A stretch of DNA of 64,000 bases from Adiantum capillus-veneris (GCA_014529385.2 CM043970.1:68098567-68162566), one strand, 5' to 3'. Shown: positions 10,353 through 22,736, counted from the first letter of the stretch. Made by a program: numbers and translations. Notes: generated by a model not told the origin, from the sequence alone.

Positions 10353-12150
10353 GTCGTTTCTTGCTGGGTGGTGGTAGAGAGGGTTTCCTCTATTTCCTGT
10401 TCCTTTGCTTGCTCAAAACTTGTTGCGTCCCATGGTGCAGGACTTGTTGCCCTTTTTGGCTCTTGTTCTTTTGGTTTAGCTTGGTCCTAGTTGCCTGTTG
10501 TGCAGAATCTGTTGCCTCTTGTGGTTCAGGCTCCTTTTCTTTGGTTGGCTCGCACTCTGTGGGTTTATCTATTGGTGATGGTGCAGGGCTTGGCATGGGG
10601 TGGTCGTGTTGTTCTGTAGTAGGTGAGGATGGTCAAGGAGACATATCCCTTTGTTCATGCTGGGTCTCTCCTTGTGTTGTTGCTTCTCCAGCATGTTTCT
10701 CTTGCTCGGACGCATCTTCTCTAGCTTTTCTCTCAGCTTCTTCGGCTTCTTTTAGCTTTAATGCTTCCACTTTCTAGTACATTCTTTCCAAAAAATCTTT
10801 TGAGTCTTCTGCTTCTTTCCATGCAGGGTTCTTCGTGCTCGATCCCTTTAGCTCTTTTGATATGGCACTTTCTAGGGTCCTCACCTGCAACTTGGCGGCT
10901 TCTTTCGTAGGTTTCTTTTTCTCGTTCAATCCTTGCCTTTTTCTGTTGAGGCTCTTCTTGATGTGCGGCAACTGCCTTCTTCTTCATCTCATCACGTTTG
11001 ACTCTCTTCTCTTCGTTGTCTAAGATTTTGCTGCTATGTGCTTCATGAGAGCTCTCTAAAGATTCTTCATCAGATTTGTAAACTCATTTTGTGGACCTTG
11101 TGGCTCGAGGAGATGGCTGTGAAAACACAATCCATGTGTTCTGATCTGGGGCAGGTGGCAAATTGTCTGCCACGCCGATAGCATGGTATGCTATTCTTGT
11201 GAGTACTTCAAGTGCACCCAAATAAGTTATCTTGTCCTCTTTCTTTGTACCCTTCAGTGTGGGTAGCACATACTGTGCATGATCTACTGTAAATGTAGTT
11301 GCAACTGCATGATTGGGTGTTGTGTACCTTGGTGGTCTCTTTGCTAGAAAGTGGAAGTGTTGATGATATAATCTTGCTGGTTGTTCCACTTTCTTCTGAA
11401 TGAGATCAGCAAAGGTTGCTGCAGCGGTTTCCTTGGTGAAGGTACCTACTGTCTTTTTGTCTCTAGCCCTCATGGTCATCCCTTCTCTTGGCACCTTGAG
11501 AGCTTCAGCCACTATCTCTTTCGTAATTACCACTTCTACCTTGTGCCCTTGCTGGTCAGTAATCTGGGTTGTTCCATCTTCCTTGATTGTGGACAGGAGC
11601 TCATAAGCTTTCTAAAAATCTACACCACATGGCTCTTGGTCGTAGAATTCTCTAAGTCCAAGCCGCATGTTAGCTTGTTTTGTTTCAGGCTTTTCTGCGA
11701 CATCGTAGAACTCTTTTGGCGAAAGTTGTATTTCTACCTGTGATGTCCTTCTTCACTTTTGAATCTACTTGTGAAAATCGTTGTGTTGTTCTCCTCAAGC
11801 TGTTCTTTCAACAGATAGGTTGCTTTGGCTATCTTAATTGAACTAGTCCATTTGGTATGGTGGCAGCTCTTGTAGCTTCTCCTTTTGAGAGACCCTCTTC
11901 TTGGCATTTTTTGCAGCTTGCATGGCTCCTGTGAAGTGAATAGAGTGTCAAAGTTAGCAAATTTGGCAGATTCCGCTCTGAAATGTCCTTCAGTCCGAAT
12001 TGCTAACAAATTGAGTCCAATTTGCTTCAAATCAAGTTTTGAACATGCATAGATGCATAAAAACATGTAAAGATCAAATTGTTGAAGTTCAAACAAAATT
12101 TTGCACAAAAGCTGAGGAATTTTTTCAACTTTTTGCAATTTTGGCATCAT
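10353..12150 (-). pseudogene. Accessory post-integrase ORF of element A, N-terminal part
   Basis: Read from 12150 downward. The N-terminal region contains SLKRRSYKSCHHTKW and ATYLLKEQLEENNTTIFTSR. A folded-looking block follows at 11533-11084 with LYHQHFHFLAKRPPRYTTP, KITYLGALEVLTRIAYHAIG and NTWIVFSQP. After that comes a charged, low-complexity Lys/Glu/Pro/Gln-rich linker (10987-10390). The segment is homologous to 39692-41290 of element B and is broken by frameshifts. The family is unknown to me. The run of globular head, disordered linker and coiled coil suggests a structural or scaffolding protein, but that is only inference. Confidence 0.65.
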
Positions 12151-14110
12151 AGGCTTGAAGTATATATCAAATAAATACTATGAGTGAAGTGTGGGTTCAT
12201 TTGAGTGCACAGGGTGAGAATGGTGCTAGATTTAGGCTTTCCATCTTTGAAACAATAGATGTAAAGGAATTTTGAGATTTTGAGCTCCACATTTGTTCAA
12301 ACTTGGTTTATGGGCTTAGGATATCATGTGCTTTGATACCATGAATTCAAAGTTGCAATTTCCTCTCATCTTGGCCAAAAAGTAAATAATCGCGATTATT
12401 TACTTTTTCATCAAAATGGACATTTTTTGAAGCAACTTGGTTCTACGCATGATGTAGACTGTGTGTATGAGAATTGAGGTGATTTGGATCAAGAAATGTG
12501 ACAGATGACTCAAAAATTGGTTTGAAAAGACTTCTTCGCATTTTTTGGCAATTTTCCAAGTTATCATTCATCGTTTTGGCTCATACTTGAAATGTGGCAT
12601 GTAATAGGTGTACACAAGTGATAGGTTAGGTGATGATACCATTTTCAAGCCAAAATATTACAAAAGTAAACAATCGCAGTTAATTACTGTAGTCAACTTT
12701 TTTCTTGCAAAACTTGAGAATTTTGACCTAAACATAGTCTATACACCCAAAACAAGTCATAAAATTGAATTTGGTAAAGTTTTGTGTTGCCGGTATCACT
12801 TCATGCTTTGTCGACTCTAAAATCATTGATTTTTGTGGCTACATGGCTTGTAGAGTTAGTTAGTCGCTTTTGAGGCTACGGACTTGTCCGTTACATAGTC
12901 CTGAAGTAACTCATCCAATTTTAGCCCATTTGGAGTCACTTTGACTTCGCATGTCAAATTTGATGCTTTGTAGCCTTCGAGTTGTTTTCTGCTTTCCAAG
13001 GGCTTGGCTTGATTGATTTTATGAAACCAACCATATACATTGTATATATACCCCGTATATAATCTGTCTATAGAGCCAGAATCCAATTATGGCATCTGTC
13101 AAAAACCTAGCTTTTCCACATTCAGACCCCCCTCGACCCTTGCCAAATGGTCAAATGTGGATATAGAAGTGTCCTATCATCTAGGGGCATGCTACAGTTC
13201 AAGTCTTGTCTGATTTGGTTGAGCTCACAGGCCGCTATGGTCAATTTCTGGTCGTAGATTTTTGTGCACTGTTCAGATTCTAGGGTTTTTTTCAGGGGTT
13301 TAGACTAGCTACCGGCCGTACAGAATGGATCGTTGATAAGTATAGAACTTACCCCTCATGTCTCGTGTGAGACGGCCCTGTAAAAAGGCGACTGTGGACT
13401 CTAGAAAAATGCACGCGAAGAAGGTCGAAAAGCTCTCTCTCCAAAGGCAACAAGTGGAAATGAGGTGGTTTTAGCCTACCGTGGGTATCTATACTCGGAC
13501 TTCCCGAACCATTTTTCTCCAAATTCCCCTGTTAGTCCTACTAGGCCGTGAAATCTATGTTAGAGTAAAAAATTTCCTCAATCGGATTCGTGTAGCTCAT
13601 TCTGCAAGAATTTTGCAAAAGTAGGTATGGCCGCCTAATTTAGGCTTCCCGCTTGCGTTTGCTCATTTGATTGAATTTTTTTGTGTTTGTCCGCCTTGTT
13701 CTTCCGATCATCAACCTGTCTTCAATTTTTCCAACATGAGCTCATTTGCTATTTATTATTAATTTTTGACTTGTTTATTGAAAACATCAAAGAAAATAAC
13801 AAAATGCGCTAAAAAGGTAAAGTAAAAATCCAATAATAAAGAAAATCCATTGAAAAACACAGCTTTATTATTTTTTGTTGGATTTCTCCATTTTTAAGTC
13901 TCAATATCAAGAACAATAATGAAAAATAACAAAAAAAAACTATTGTTGATGATTTTCTGATAGTATATAATCTATTTATACTCATCGAGGAGATATTATC
14001 AGTTAAATTTCTCATGTTGATGATTTTATAAGGGCATTATTAGGTAAGTTTGCAAAAAATCACATGTTAACATCAAACTTTTTTCTCCCTCTTCAAACAT
14101 TGCCCTTTAT
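12151..14110 (-). other. Non-coding post-integrase region of element A with palindromes
   Basis: About 2 kb between the short post-integrase ORF and the accessory ORF. It has no sustained frame and is homologous to 37520-39690 of element B. It contains a 32-bp perfect palindrome at 12377-12408, a weaker copy at 12666-12687, and the text of element B's region in the same order. The conserved non-coding nature in both copies suggests cis-acting sequence such as an intron, a promoter for the accessory ORF, or an RNA structure. Confidence 0.65.
12377..12408. repeat. Perfect 32-bp palindrome
   Basis: Both halves of 16 bp are exact reverse complements around the centre TAATCGCGATTA, flanked by A- and T-runs. 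It is one of a dispersed set of related palindromes found in the untranslated parts of elements A and B. The equivalent in element B is at 39187-39218 (imperfect). Confidence 0.95.
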
Positions 14111-14113
14111 TAC

Positions 14114-14465
14114 TCAGTTCCCTTCCACCCCTCCTAGATGGCGTACTCCGGGACGACTGCGTACATGGGTTGAACAAGCATGTCTATGCATAGCCTTGTT
14201 TGGCTCTACCATGCTTTGAAGATCAATGCAGTTCAAACCATCATGTTGTGCAAGAGTTGAGTCTTGAGTAATTAACTCAAGGGTTTTTGATGTCGAGGTT
14301 TTTTTATGCTTTCTTCCAAAGAGAAAATCTTGTAGCTTGTGTGCTCTTTGCTTGATTGTACCATCAGGATGCTTTGGCATGCTGACTTCTTGAGGTGTTA
14401 GTATCACTAGTGACTGTTGTTGAGCTTTTAGCCGCCATTGATATCTTGGTTTGTCTTGTTCAGAA
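14114..14465 (-). pseudogene. Short post-integrase ORF of element A (3' remnant)
   Basis: The minus-strand frame from 14407 encodes MPKHPDGTIKQRAHKLQD and ends HLGGVEGN. It matches 37061-37514 of element B. In B this stretch follows a retropepsin-like ORF; in A that ORF (B 36048-37052) is missing by a clean deletion of about 1 kb, so only the 3' part remains. Function unknown. Confidence 0.65.
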
Positions 14466-15919
14466 TGGTGTGGTTGAGTCTTCTAAGACTTAACTCTACA
14501 TTGCTTGATCGGTTTTATACGGTCTGTTTCCTTTTCTCTTAAACTTGGGAATGTGTTGCTTAAGGGAATAGACTAAAAGCAAGTCCCCTTTTTGGAAGAT
14601 TTTTGTAATTACATGGGAATCAAAAAATTGCTTTTTTTTTCGCTTCTGTGCATAGATGTGAGCTACAACAGTTAGCCTTTGCTCATCTAGCTTTTCTAAA
14701 TCTTCAAGTCTCTCTCACAATTCATATCCAGTCCACTCAAGGTCCTTAGCTACCTTAGTGTCGGCAATAGAAATTCTATTGGCAATATGGCATCAAAACC
14801 ATAAACAAGATTAAAGGGTGTAGCATTTGAAGTTGTTTTGAATGAAACTCAATAAGCCCATAGATCAGCATGGAGATTCATTTCCCAGTCTCTCCTTCTT
14901 GAACTAACCACTTTAGTTAATACCGAGCTAAGACTTTTATTTGTATGCTCAGCTTGTCTGTTTTCTTGTGGGTGATAAGGAGCTGATTTGTTATGGATGA
15001 CCATAAATTCATTAAACAGATACTCAATTACCTCATTGAGGAAATTTGTTCCCCTATCACTGACTATTTCTATTGGCAGACCATATCTTGTGAATACATA
15101 CTCATATAAGAATGCGGCAGTGGTTCTGGCATCATTCTTTTGAGTTTCTTTAGCCTCGGCCCACTTGGTCAAATAGTCTGTATAGCTACAATGGTATATT
15201 GAGCTTGGGTTCTATAAGCAAGTGGCTGTATTGGCCCAACAAAACTATACCCCATTTTGCAAAAGTTCTATGGGAATATACTCGTCGTCATTTGCACAAA
15301 GACGCAAATGTTGATACTTACCTCTCCGATACAATTGGTTTCCAATAAGAGCATAGTCCCTTGCTTCAATTTCAATTTCTCTTTGACGACATTTACTCAT
15401 ATCCTCAGGAAATGTTCGGCTCGATAAGTAAGTGACTAGATAGTTACTCCACTTAGGAACAGGTGACATTTGGAGCAATGTTACATGAGGTATGGGTGTT
15501 TTTTTTTGACATTGAGGACAATCCTTCACAAAAGAATGAACATCACTCCTCATATTTGGCCAATATACTCCAAGTCTCAAGGTCCTTTGCATAGTTTGGT
15601 CTTTCACAAAGTGAAGTCCTACTATGGTAATATGTGCTTGACTTAGGTATTGTGTTTTCTCCTCAAGATTAATGCACAACAGTAATATTCCATCTCCATT
15701 TCATTTGTATAGCCTACCAGATACTAACTGATACATAGGCGATTGCTCAATTAATCCGATTGTGATAGGAAGTGATATTTGTGAATCCACTTGAGCTATG
15801 GTCATCAATGATACCATATTTTCCGACCATCGAGGTATCATTTCCACGCAGAACATATATGCATCTGGTAGATCATTGTCTACTCCTTTAGGTGGTTCAC
15901 CTAAAACAATCCTAAACAA
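14466..15919 (-). pseudogene. Integrase of element A, internally deleted
   Basis: Reading downward, an HHCC zinc module (HITIVGLH ... CPQCQ, near 15620-15500) is followed by a linker, then by the catalytic core fragment FTRYGLPIEIVSDRGTNF with the second catalytic Asp kept, and SAPYHPQENRQAEHTNKSL with the Glu kept. The C-terminal piece (about 14850-14530) decays into SLKQH. Compared with element B, about 205 bp is deleted near 15245. This removes a second HHCC module and the first catalytic Asp region. Integrase would insert the cDNA into the host chromosome; this copy cannot. Confidence 0.85.
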
Positions 15920-15931
15920 ATGATCTGTTCT

Positions 15932-16573
15932 TTAATGAGTGGTACCCTTTTTTTCAACTACAGTGAAATCAAATTCTAGAAGAATGATGAACCATCTCAC
16001 TATTCGTCCTGTGTTGCATGGCTTGTTGACCAAGTACAATAAGGCTTGGTGGTCCACAAAGAATACAAATTTATCATCTAATAGGTAATGTCTATACTTT
16101 TTTATGGCATAAATCATTCCTAGTCCTTTCCTCTCGATGGTGGTATAATTATTTTCCGCCATGTTCACCTGTCGGCTAGCATAAGAAATAGGAAAATCAA
16201 TTTTTCCAATCTCTTGGTTGAGCTAGTATACATCCAATGGCAAAATTGGAAACATCTACATGTATGTGGTATATCTTATTCCAATCTGGTGCTTTCAATA
16301 TTGGAGCTAAAGTGAGAGCTTGCTTAAACTTCATGAAGGATACTTCACACTCATCACTCCATTCAAAGTGTGTAATCAAGATATACATGGGTTTTCAATT
16401 ATAGCATACATGTAAATGAACCATCTGTAATATCCACAATGTCCCATGAAGGCTTGAACCCCCTCGACTGTTGTCGGTCTAGGCAAATCAGCGATAACAT
16501 GAATTTTATCCATATCAGTAGCTATGCCATTTTTAGACACTATATGTCCAAGAATTTTTCTTTGTCTACCCAT
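15932..16573 (-). pseudogene. RT thumb and RNase H of element A
   Basis: Broken frames encode ILGHIVSKNGIATDMDKI, QAFMGHCGYYRWFI (RT thumb/connection), then the Ty3 RNase H: HIHVDVSNFAIGCILAQP, TTIERKGLGMIYAIKKYRHY and FVFFVDHQALLYLV. These contain the conserved Asp, Glu and Asp. Several stops interrupt it. RNase H degrades the RNA strand of the RNA-DNA hybrid during reverse transcription. Confidence 0.87.
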
Positions 16574-16593
16574 AAATGTGCACTTTTCAAGAT

Positions 16594-17295
16594 TTAAGCA
16601 AACCTATAAAGTCTACATTTTTCAAATACCTTTTTGAGGTGTTCAAAATGATCAGCCCAGATTGATGAATGTACACATAGATCATCCATATATACTTCTA
16701 AGAATTTACTTAGGTATTCTTTAAAAGCATGGCTCATCAATATTTGGAAGGTGGCAGGAGCATTATTAACCCAAAAGGCATAACCCAATAGGCAAAAATA
16801 CCCCATTCAATTGCAAAGGCAGTTTTATGCTCATTTTTGGGGTCAACCAAAAGTTGATTGTATCCCGAAAATCCATCTAAAAAGTTGTAAGCTTCTTTAT
16901 CCGCAACTCGTTCTAAAACATGCTCAGTGATAGGAAGAGGAAAGTTGTCTCTAATAGTAGCTGCATTAACTTTCTTGAGGTTGACACACACCCGTAGTTT
17001 TCCATTTTTCTTGAATACTACCACAATTGGAGACACCCAATTTATGTGTTCAATTTCATAAATGAATTCGTCTTCTTTTAGTTTTTCAATCTCTTCTTTG
17101 ATCTTTCTGGAAAATGTCCCTGACAGGTTGTTTGACTATGATTTGTTTATCTTGGAGAGTATATTTCTTGTAATGGGATGGAACGCTCAGTATATCTATA
17201 CCATCCCCTTCTATGGTTTCCATTTTGGTCGTATATATCTTCTTTAGAGATTTTTTGAACTCTTGATACTTCTTTTTCTCTTCAAATTGTGTCAT
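16594..17295 (-). pseudogene. Reverse transcriptase of element A
   Basis: Starts with a linker (KSLKKIYTTKMETIEGDGID) and continues through the RT fingers/palm: SPIVVVFKKNGKLRVCVNLK, FLDGFSGYNQLLVDPKNEHK, FAYWVMPFGL, then LEVYMDDLCVHSSIWADHFE with the YMDD catalytic motif. A frameshift splits the palm near 16740. The protein would copy element RNA into cDNA. Confidence 0.9.
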
Positions 17296-17511
17296 GGTGG
17301 AACCCTTGTCTTAGTTTTTAGGCTTTGCTTGAGTTTCCTTTCTTGTTTTTCTCAATGTTTTTGTCATTTCATGTTCTTCGTTCAAAGGATATCTACCAGT
17401 GATTTTATCCTTGACACAATCATGTGCATCTATCTACATAAGGAACTGTGTTCTACTGGAGACTGATGGCATAGGTCTAGCTTTCACATTTCTGGTGTCT
17501 TTTTTTTTCCT

Positions 17512-18474
17512 TTACCATTTTTGTCTTCTTGGTTTCTGGTTTGGAAAGTCAAAAAACTTTTCCTCCCCTCCTTTCATGAGTAGCTTAGCTCTCACATGTT
17601 CTTTTTTCGACCTCGAATCATCTGAGGTAATTGAGTATTCTTCTAACTCATCTGTTGCATCATAGTAGAGGTCTGAAAAGACTTGCTGAGCTTTCATCAA
17701 GTCCTTGGATCCCGGAATTTCATCTTCAATGTAGAGGGTTCAGATCATTTATATGGGAATTATGTCATACCCCTCCTCATTACAAAATTGAGTAGGCATA
17801 GACGTATTTACACATACATCCATTGTTGCTAAAATTTGAGTCCATTCAAATGGCTCAAACAAATGCTCTGGAAAGGGTTCAGGTACATAGGCTTTGTCCG
17901 TGCAATCCCTTTCTAAGATAAATCCTTCTCTTTTTAAGCTCCCATTTTTTGAAGCTCCACACATCCAAATAGGAGTGTCTTTGTTCAACCAAGATGAAAG
18001 CTTAGTTTCAACCGAAAAGACTGAATCAAACTCTTGTATGGGAATTTTCATGACATCTCTATAAGTGTGATCTTTTAGATTAACCCTTGTGATTGATCCC
18101 ACTTGCTTCAAGTACAAATAATTGTTTCCCCAATCTTGGATGAGTTGTACTTGTCGCATGAAAGGTCTTTCCAATAAGATTTTGTAATTGAGTTTCTTCC
18201 CAAAGCCTACTATGGCAAAAGTGTGTTGATATTCAATCCCACAGGGATTTATTATCACTTTTTCAAGCAGTCCTAAGGGTCTTTTGATATGTTCATCAGC
18301 CAATTGCAATTTCATTCGAGTTTGTCTAATGGCTGGTTGTCCCCAAGATACCCATACTTCTTTTGTGGCTATGGATATTCCTGCCCCACTATCCAGTATT
18401 GCCATGGTTTCTATATCATTATACCTCACTAGAAGGGTCGATATTTCCTTCTTCCCCTTTGTAGTATTCTCCAA
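17512..18474 (-). pseudogene. Aspartic protease and downstream linker of element A
   Basis: The frame from 18474 to 17749 carries the retropepsin active site LDSGAGISIATKEVW, then AIVGFGKKLNYKILLERPFM and QLIQDWGNNYLYL, the expected flap and C-terminal (ILG-like, here ILLERPF) strands. Downstream, 17700-17512 encodes the acidic linker to RT. Retropepsin cleaves Gag-Pol in the particle. The active site is intact here, but the ORF is cut off from gag and RT by stops. Confidence 0.85.
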
Positions 18475-18689
18475 CTTTGCTCATTGGAACAGATAGAATC
18501 TCTTTGTTATCCATTTCGTGTTTCCATTCTCCCAAAAAATTTGCGCTTATCCCCGTTATTCCCACCTTCTCTAGAATTTTCTGTAGATCATTCCATAAAT
18601 ATGGCCTGATTTAACAGTGTTTCTAAAGTAAGAGTGCATTGGATGGATGTAGACATGATTGAATGGATGTTGTCTACTTCTAGGGTCTG

Positions 18690-19392
18690 TTACGCTCTTT
18701 TTACTTGAGTGGTTTTACACACTATGGATTCATCTTCGTTATCTCCCAAGTAAGAGGGTAATGTTTTCAAGGTCAATGGTTTAGACATTCCTAAAGCTTC
18801 AGATCTGCAATCTGCATACAAGGATTGTACATCCATGTCCATATCAGGAGGTAGGTTGTCTAACCACACTTCCTCTATAGGAGCTGACTTTAGAATTAAG
18901 CTCCCATCATTAATCTCTCTAACATTTTTCCATAAGTGTCCTGGCCAGTCTTCTTCTATGAATGGAATTTCGTTTAAGGCATCTTCGTTGTCCGACACTA
19001 TAAGTTCTAGCTCTTTTTTTCCTAGGTGGGGTTCTACCACCACTTTGGATTTTTCTTTATTGTTTTCTTCCACAAGCTTCTCAGGTTTTGTCAAGCTTAG
19101 CTGCTTCCATATCTAGAGAAGGATAGTTTCCCCATTTGTTTTCCATCTTTTGGCATGCTTTAAGTCTCGCTTGGTAAGCTTCCAAGGCTGCATTAACAGG
19201 CTCAGAAATTTTGTCTACCAAAATTGATCCTCCAGATTTCATAGTGGTTTCTTTGATTTCACTTCCGGTTTCTTTCACCTTTTCTTGGAATAGCTTCTCT
19301 GCTTTCTCCTTGATTTTAGCCCTTTGTTTTTGTTTTCTCATCTCATACCAATTGTGTCTTTTGAGAGGAAACTTTTGTATTCTTCGAATCAT
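18690..19392 (-). pseudogene. Gag-protease linker of element A
   Basis: Two minus-strand frames: 19392-19081 is highly basic and helical (MRKQKQRAKIKEKAEKLFQE), and 19094-18690 is acidic (IPFIEEDWPGHLWKNV, LDNLPPDMDMDVQSLY). They match 30299-31160 in element B. I recognise no domain; the section lies between the zinc knuckles and the protease. Confidence 0.65.
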
Positions 19393-19475
19393 CAGAGGAG
19401 TTATGTTTCTTTTTCTTAGCCTAAGCTCTGGTGATTACCTTGATTGGAACAATCGATTCTCTCTCAGATGAGCTA

Positions 19476-20504
19476 CTAGTGTATCACTTGGACTACGTTC
19501 ACTGCTGTTTTACCCTTGTTACAATCCTTTGGGAAATGTCCTCCCTTTTTGTAACATTGTATGCAGTAAGCTTCAAATGGCTTGAGGTTCTTGTCAAGCT
19601 CTAGGCATTCATTTTTCCAATGATCATCTGCACCATAGTTATGATAGTTTTTAGTTCTTGGCTTAATTGTGGGTCTTACCATTGGAGATCTAACACCTTG
19701 ATTAGCCACATAATACATTGGTGCAAGCTCTGGTGGAGTATAAGTCACACCTTTTGCCATTTGTGGTAGATGTGAATTGTACCAATCTCCTTCTACTAGT
19801 ACTGTAGATGGACTAGGCTCAGCATAGGGTGTAATAGGCACTAGTGCTTGTTTATCTATGACTCCCTCTGGATGCATGTACTTTGCATGTATTGCATTCT
19901 GTCTCGGATATGGAGGTTGCTGACCCAACACAGGTTAAGGTCTTTCCATACCCATCGGTGGTCTTTGAGCTGGGGCCATATTAGACTGATATATGTACAT
20001 GGGTTGTCCTTGTGGCCTCATAGGCATGTACTGAACATTCCCATTATACTTTGGTCGGTAATAGCACTCATTAGTCTCATGGCTGGTCCATTTACCCTCA
20101 ATTGCACACCATGTTTGTGGCCTAATTGGTTGTCCCTGTTGAGGTATCCCTTGCCCTGGTCCTCTCATAGGTGCTTTTTGCATGTTATTCATCATGTAAT
20201 TCATCCTTTTATGCATGTCTTCTATGGCTGAAAGTGGTGTTGCAGTAGCTGTTCTCACTTGTGCTGGTTTAGTGGATGTTTTTTTCTCACTTTGGTCATC
20301 CGTAGGGACATCTTCTTCTTTGAAAATATCACAATTTTCTGCTAAGTTAATAGCATTTGACACACACTCTTTTAGGGTTGTATGCTTCTTGCTATACATT
20401 ATAGCATGAAGTTCTTTGTTTAGCAGTCCCTCTAGAGACAATGATACTAATCTTTCTTCTGCAGGTATCTCTAGCTCTAGGCATCTTGCAATGTATTGTT
20501 TCAT
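19476..20504 (-). pseudogene. Gag of element A, C-terminal half
   Basis: The frame starts at MKQYIARCLELEIPAEERLV and includes GLLNKELHAIMYSKKHTT, then a long Gln/Pro/Met-rich stretch. It ends with two zinc-knuckle-like motifs: HNYGADDHWKNEC (degenerate) and CIQCYKKGGHFPKDC (CX2CX5HX4C, one residue longer than usual). An in-frame stop lies near 19932. The first half of gag is missing: comparison with element B shows a junction between leader and gag at about 20512 that removes some 2.2 kb. Confidence 0.82.
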
Positions 20505-20511
20505 TTGAGTT

Positions 20512-21795
20512 GCACAATCTCAGATCTGTTAAGTATCTCCACTTAAGCACCCTAGCTAAGTTTCATCAAGTTTGGATTACTTTTGGTTCAAATGGTCATC
20601 AATTTTGTATCTACAGACTAACTTTGCAAATTTGGTCACAATTTTCAATCCAATGATCCAAATCTTACCAAATTTGGTTTGTGGGCTTATTATAACATGG
20701 TAAAGCTAGTGGTATGCTAGCTTGGTCAAAAAAGTTGAAAATGGAACATATGTAAATAATGCAATTATTTACTTCTGGAAAATTTTTGTATCTTTCTGAT
20801 CAACAGAGCATATACACATGTCTATCACATCAATATAAGTTTATGAATCAAGTTTCATTGAGTTTGAACAAGATTTTCCCCAATTTACACTCAAGTTCCC
20901 AAAAGTGAGTATAGACTTTAGTTTTTACCCAGTTTTTGGTCAATTTGGTGATCCAAATTCTATGGTCCTTTACAAAAGTTGTCTATACACATGTAATGAG
21001 TCACTGGTATCAACCTTGGTCAGTTTTGAGCTAAGAGTAAATAATCATGATTATTTATGTTAGGCCTAAAATGAACACCTTGGTCAGTTTTGAGCTGAGA
21101 GTAAATAATCATGATTATTTACGTTAGGCCTAAAATGAACATTTTTTTGCAGTTTTTCAATGGACAGTCTTTTCATGAACTATTTTAAGCCTATGAATCA
21201 AGTCAAAACTTAATTTGGCTTAAAATGTCAAGCAAAAGTAAATAATCTGAGTTTTTGCAAACTCTTGAAATTTTTATCTCAATGTGTCCTTGAGCTTACC
21301 CACTAGTTCATACAACTTTTAAAGCATACTCTCCAATCGGATTAAGTGGTTGGCAGTCTTTTTGTGCTATTTTTTTCCGTAGACCTGAAATTCTACAACT
21401 TCAAATAACAACTCACAATTGATTTTTTTGGAGAGAGCAATGTTCTGAAATCCACCTCGGATTCTACTTACCCTACTCCTAGGTTCTACTGCAATGGAGT
21501 TGTGGAAAGTGTCCACAAACACTAGTTTTCTTGTTTTTATGGTTTTCTAAGCATTGATCTTAAGACTTGTCCCGTCTATCAATCATTCTCAAAATCCTAA
21601 TCTAGTTCTACAATCCTACAATCCTAAAGGCACTCAGCAAGTACAATTACTTCCAAGCTACCTCTACACAATAAAAGATGACAATATTAAGCTATGCGGT
21701 TCTAAAAGAAAGTTTTGACTCTAGGAGATCCTAGAGGAAGTTAAAGGATAACTTCACAAGATGCTCGTATTTTCCCCTAGTTTAGGTCTCTTCGA
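20512..21795 (-). other. Leader of element A with tandem duplication and palindromes
   Basis: Non-coding DNA between PBS and the truncated gag. Near-perfect palindromes of the TAAATAATC-GATTATTTA family occur at 20752-20772, 21037-21058 and 21101-21122. A 64-bp unit (21013-21076 and 21077-21140) is tandemly duplicated and carries one palindrome per copy. The region is the shortened counterpart of 25897-28127 in element B. Confidence 0.8.
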
Positions 21796-21813
21796 TCCTC
21801 GGCAGTGGTGCCA
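21796..21813 (-). other. Primer binding site of element A (tRNA-Asp type)
   Basis: The minus strand reads TGGCACCACTGCCGAGGA, close to the tRNA-Asp complement TGGCGCCGTTGCCGGGGA used by plant Athila-type elements. It lies 2 bp inside the 5' LTR. Confidence 0.85.
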
Positions 21814-21815
21814 AA

Positions 21816-22736
21816 CATGGGACGGGTGTCTAACATCACTCCTATCTTATTGCTGACATAGCGAGAACCACCAATGTAATTGTCAATCCATGGGATGAAG
21901 CTGACTTGACTAGTGCATAGAGGCTACAAGAGGTTGTCAATCTCTTGGAAAACAACAAACAACTCGCATTTAACTCAAGCTACACTCAAATGACTGAAAT
22001 CACCAAAAGCCAATCGCTCATCGACAAACAAATCACATCCGTTACAGCATCAAATGACATCCAAACATAACGAAACTTCTAGGACATGTTTAAAAGATCT
22101 AAGCACACATGCCCATGGTCTCAAATCACACTTTAGGTCAAGTGCAAAAATTGCGATTATTAAGAGCAGTGGATTTTTGACCTAGTTGTTTTCGACCCAG
22201 AATGCATCTAAATGCTTAGCAATGATGCCCCAATACCCCGCCTATACTTAGTTTTTGATTTTGAAGTGTAAATTCCTACTTGTGATGAATTAGGCCGTAG
22301 ATCAATGACGTCAAAAACTACGAAATACTATGAAATGCTTACGTCAATGCGTAGAGCTATTACCTGCAATTGCAATGCAACAGACACAACTGCAATGTGA
22401 CAACCGGGGAGGAAGTAGGAAGCGCAAGAAAGAGAGAAGTGATCACTGTTAGCTCACGTTGTGCATTTCATTATGCAAAGACTTAAAAATAACTTACAAA
22501 AATTTTCTTTTATACCTTAGGCAAGGTTTTTGGCGGTGAAAACTAATAATCGGGGAGCTCTAACTAAAGATAGGTAAAGACAGGTTGATACAATCTGGAA
22601 GCTTGTATCCCCGGCTCATCAATTACAGGGTTTATCCGAAAAATAGGAGTTACAATATTCTCGATTCATCAAAATAATAAATTTTTTTACAATGAGAGCT
22701 CCAAAAAATGGTATCGGAGGTAGCTTGCTGCTAACA
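21816..22736 (-). repeat. 5' LTR of element A (LTR subtype II)
   Basis: About 921 bp. On the minus strand it starts TGTTAGCAGCAAGC and ends CCCATG (the expected CA mutated). Diagnostic sites (GAAGTGTAAATTCC, CCCCAATACCCC, TTTAGGTCAAGTG) agree with the LTR at 43268-44173 and differ from element A's own 3' LTR. The flanking bases on the right are GAAAC. Confidence 0.92.

Larger units (their letters stand above)
4007..22736 (-). mobile_element. Ty3-type LTR retrotransposon, element A (minus strand)
   Basis: Read on the minus strand the order is 5' LTR (22736-21816), tRNA-Asp-type PBS, leader, gag, protease, RT, RNase H, integrase, post-integrase ORFs, polypurine tract and a truncated 3' LTR. 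Domain order (protease-RT-RNase H-integrase) places it in the Ty3 superfamily. The PBS and long post-integrase coding DNA resemble the plant Athila/Tat lineages; the exact clade is an inference. The copy is dead: all ORFs carry stops or frameshifts. Relative to element B it lacks the first half of gag, about 0.2 kb of integrase and about 1 kb after integrase. A 3.6-kb copia derivative sits in its accessory ORF. The right flank is GAAAC; the left TSD cannot be seen because that LTR is broken. Confidence 0.9.

Noticed and set aside
10298-10777. 159-codon plus-strand frame rich in Ser, Cys and Phe
   Set aside because: It is the antisense shadow of the Lys/Glu/Gln-rich linker of element A's accessory ORF and crosses the copia LTR boundary.
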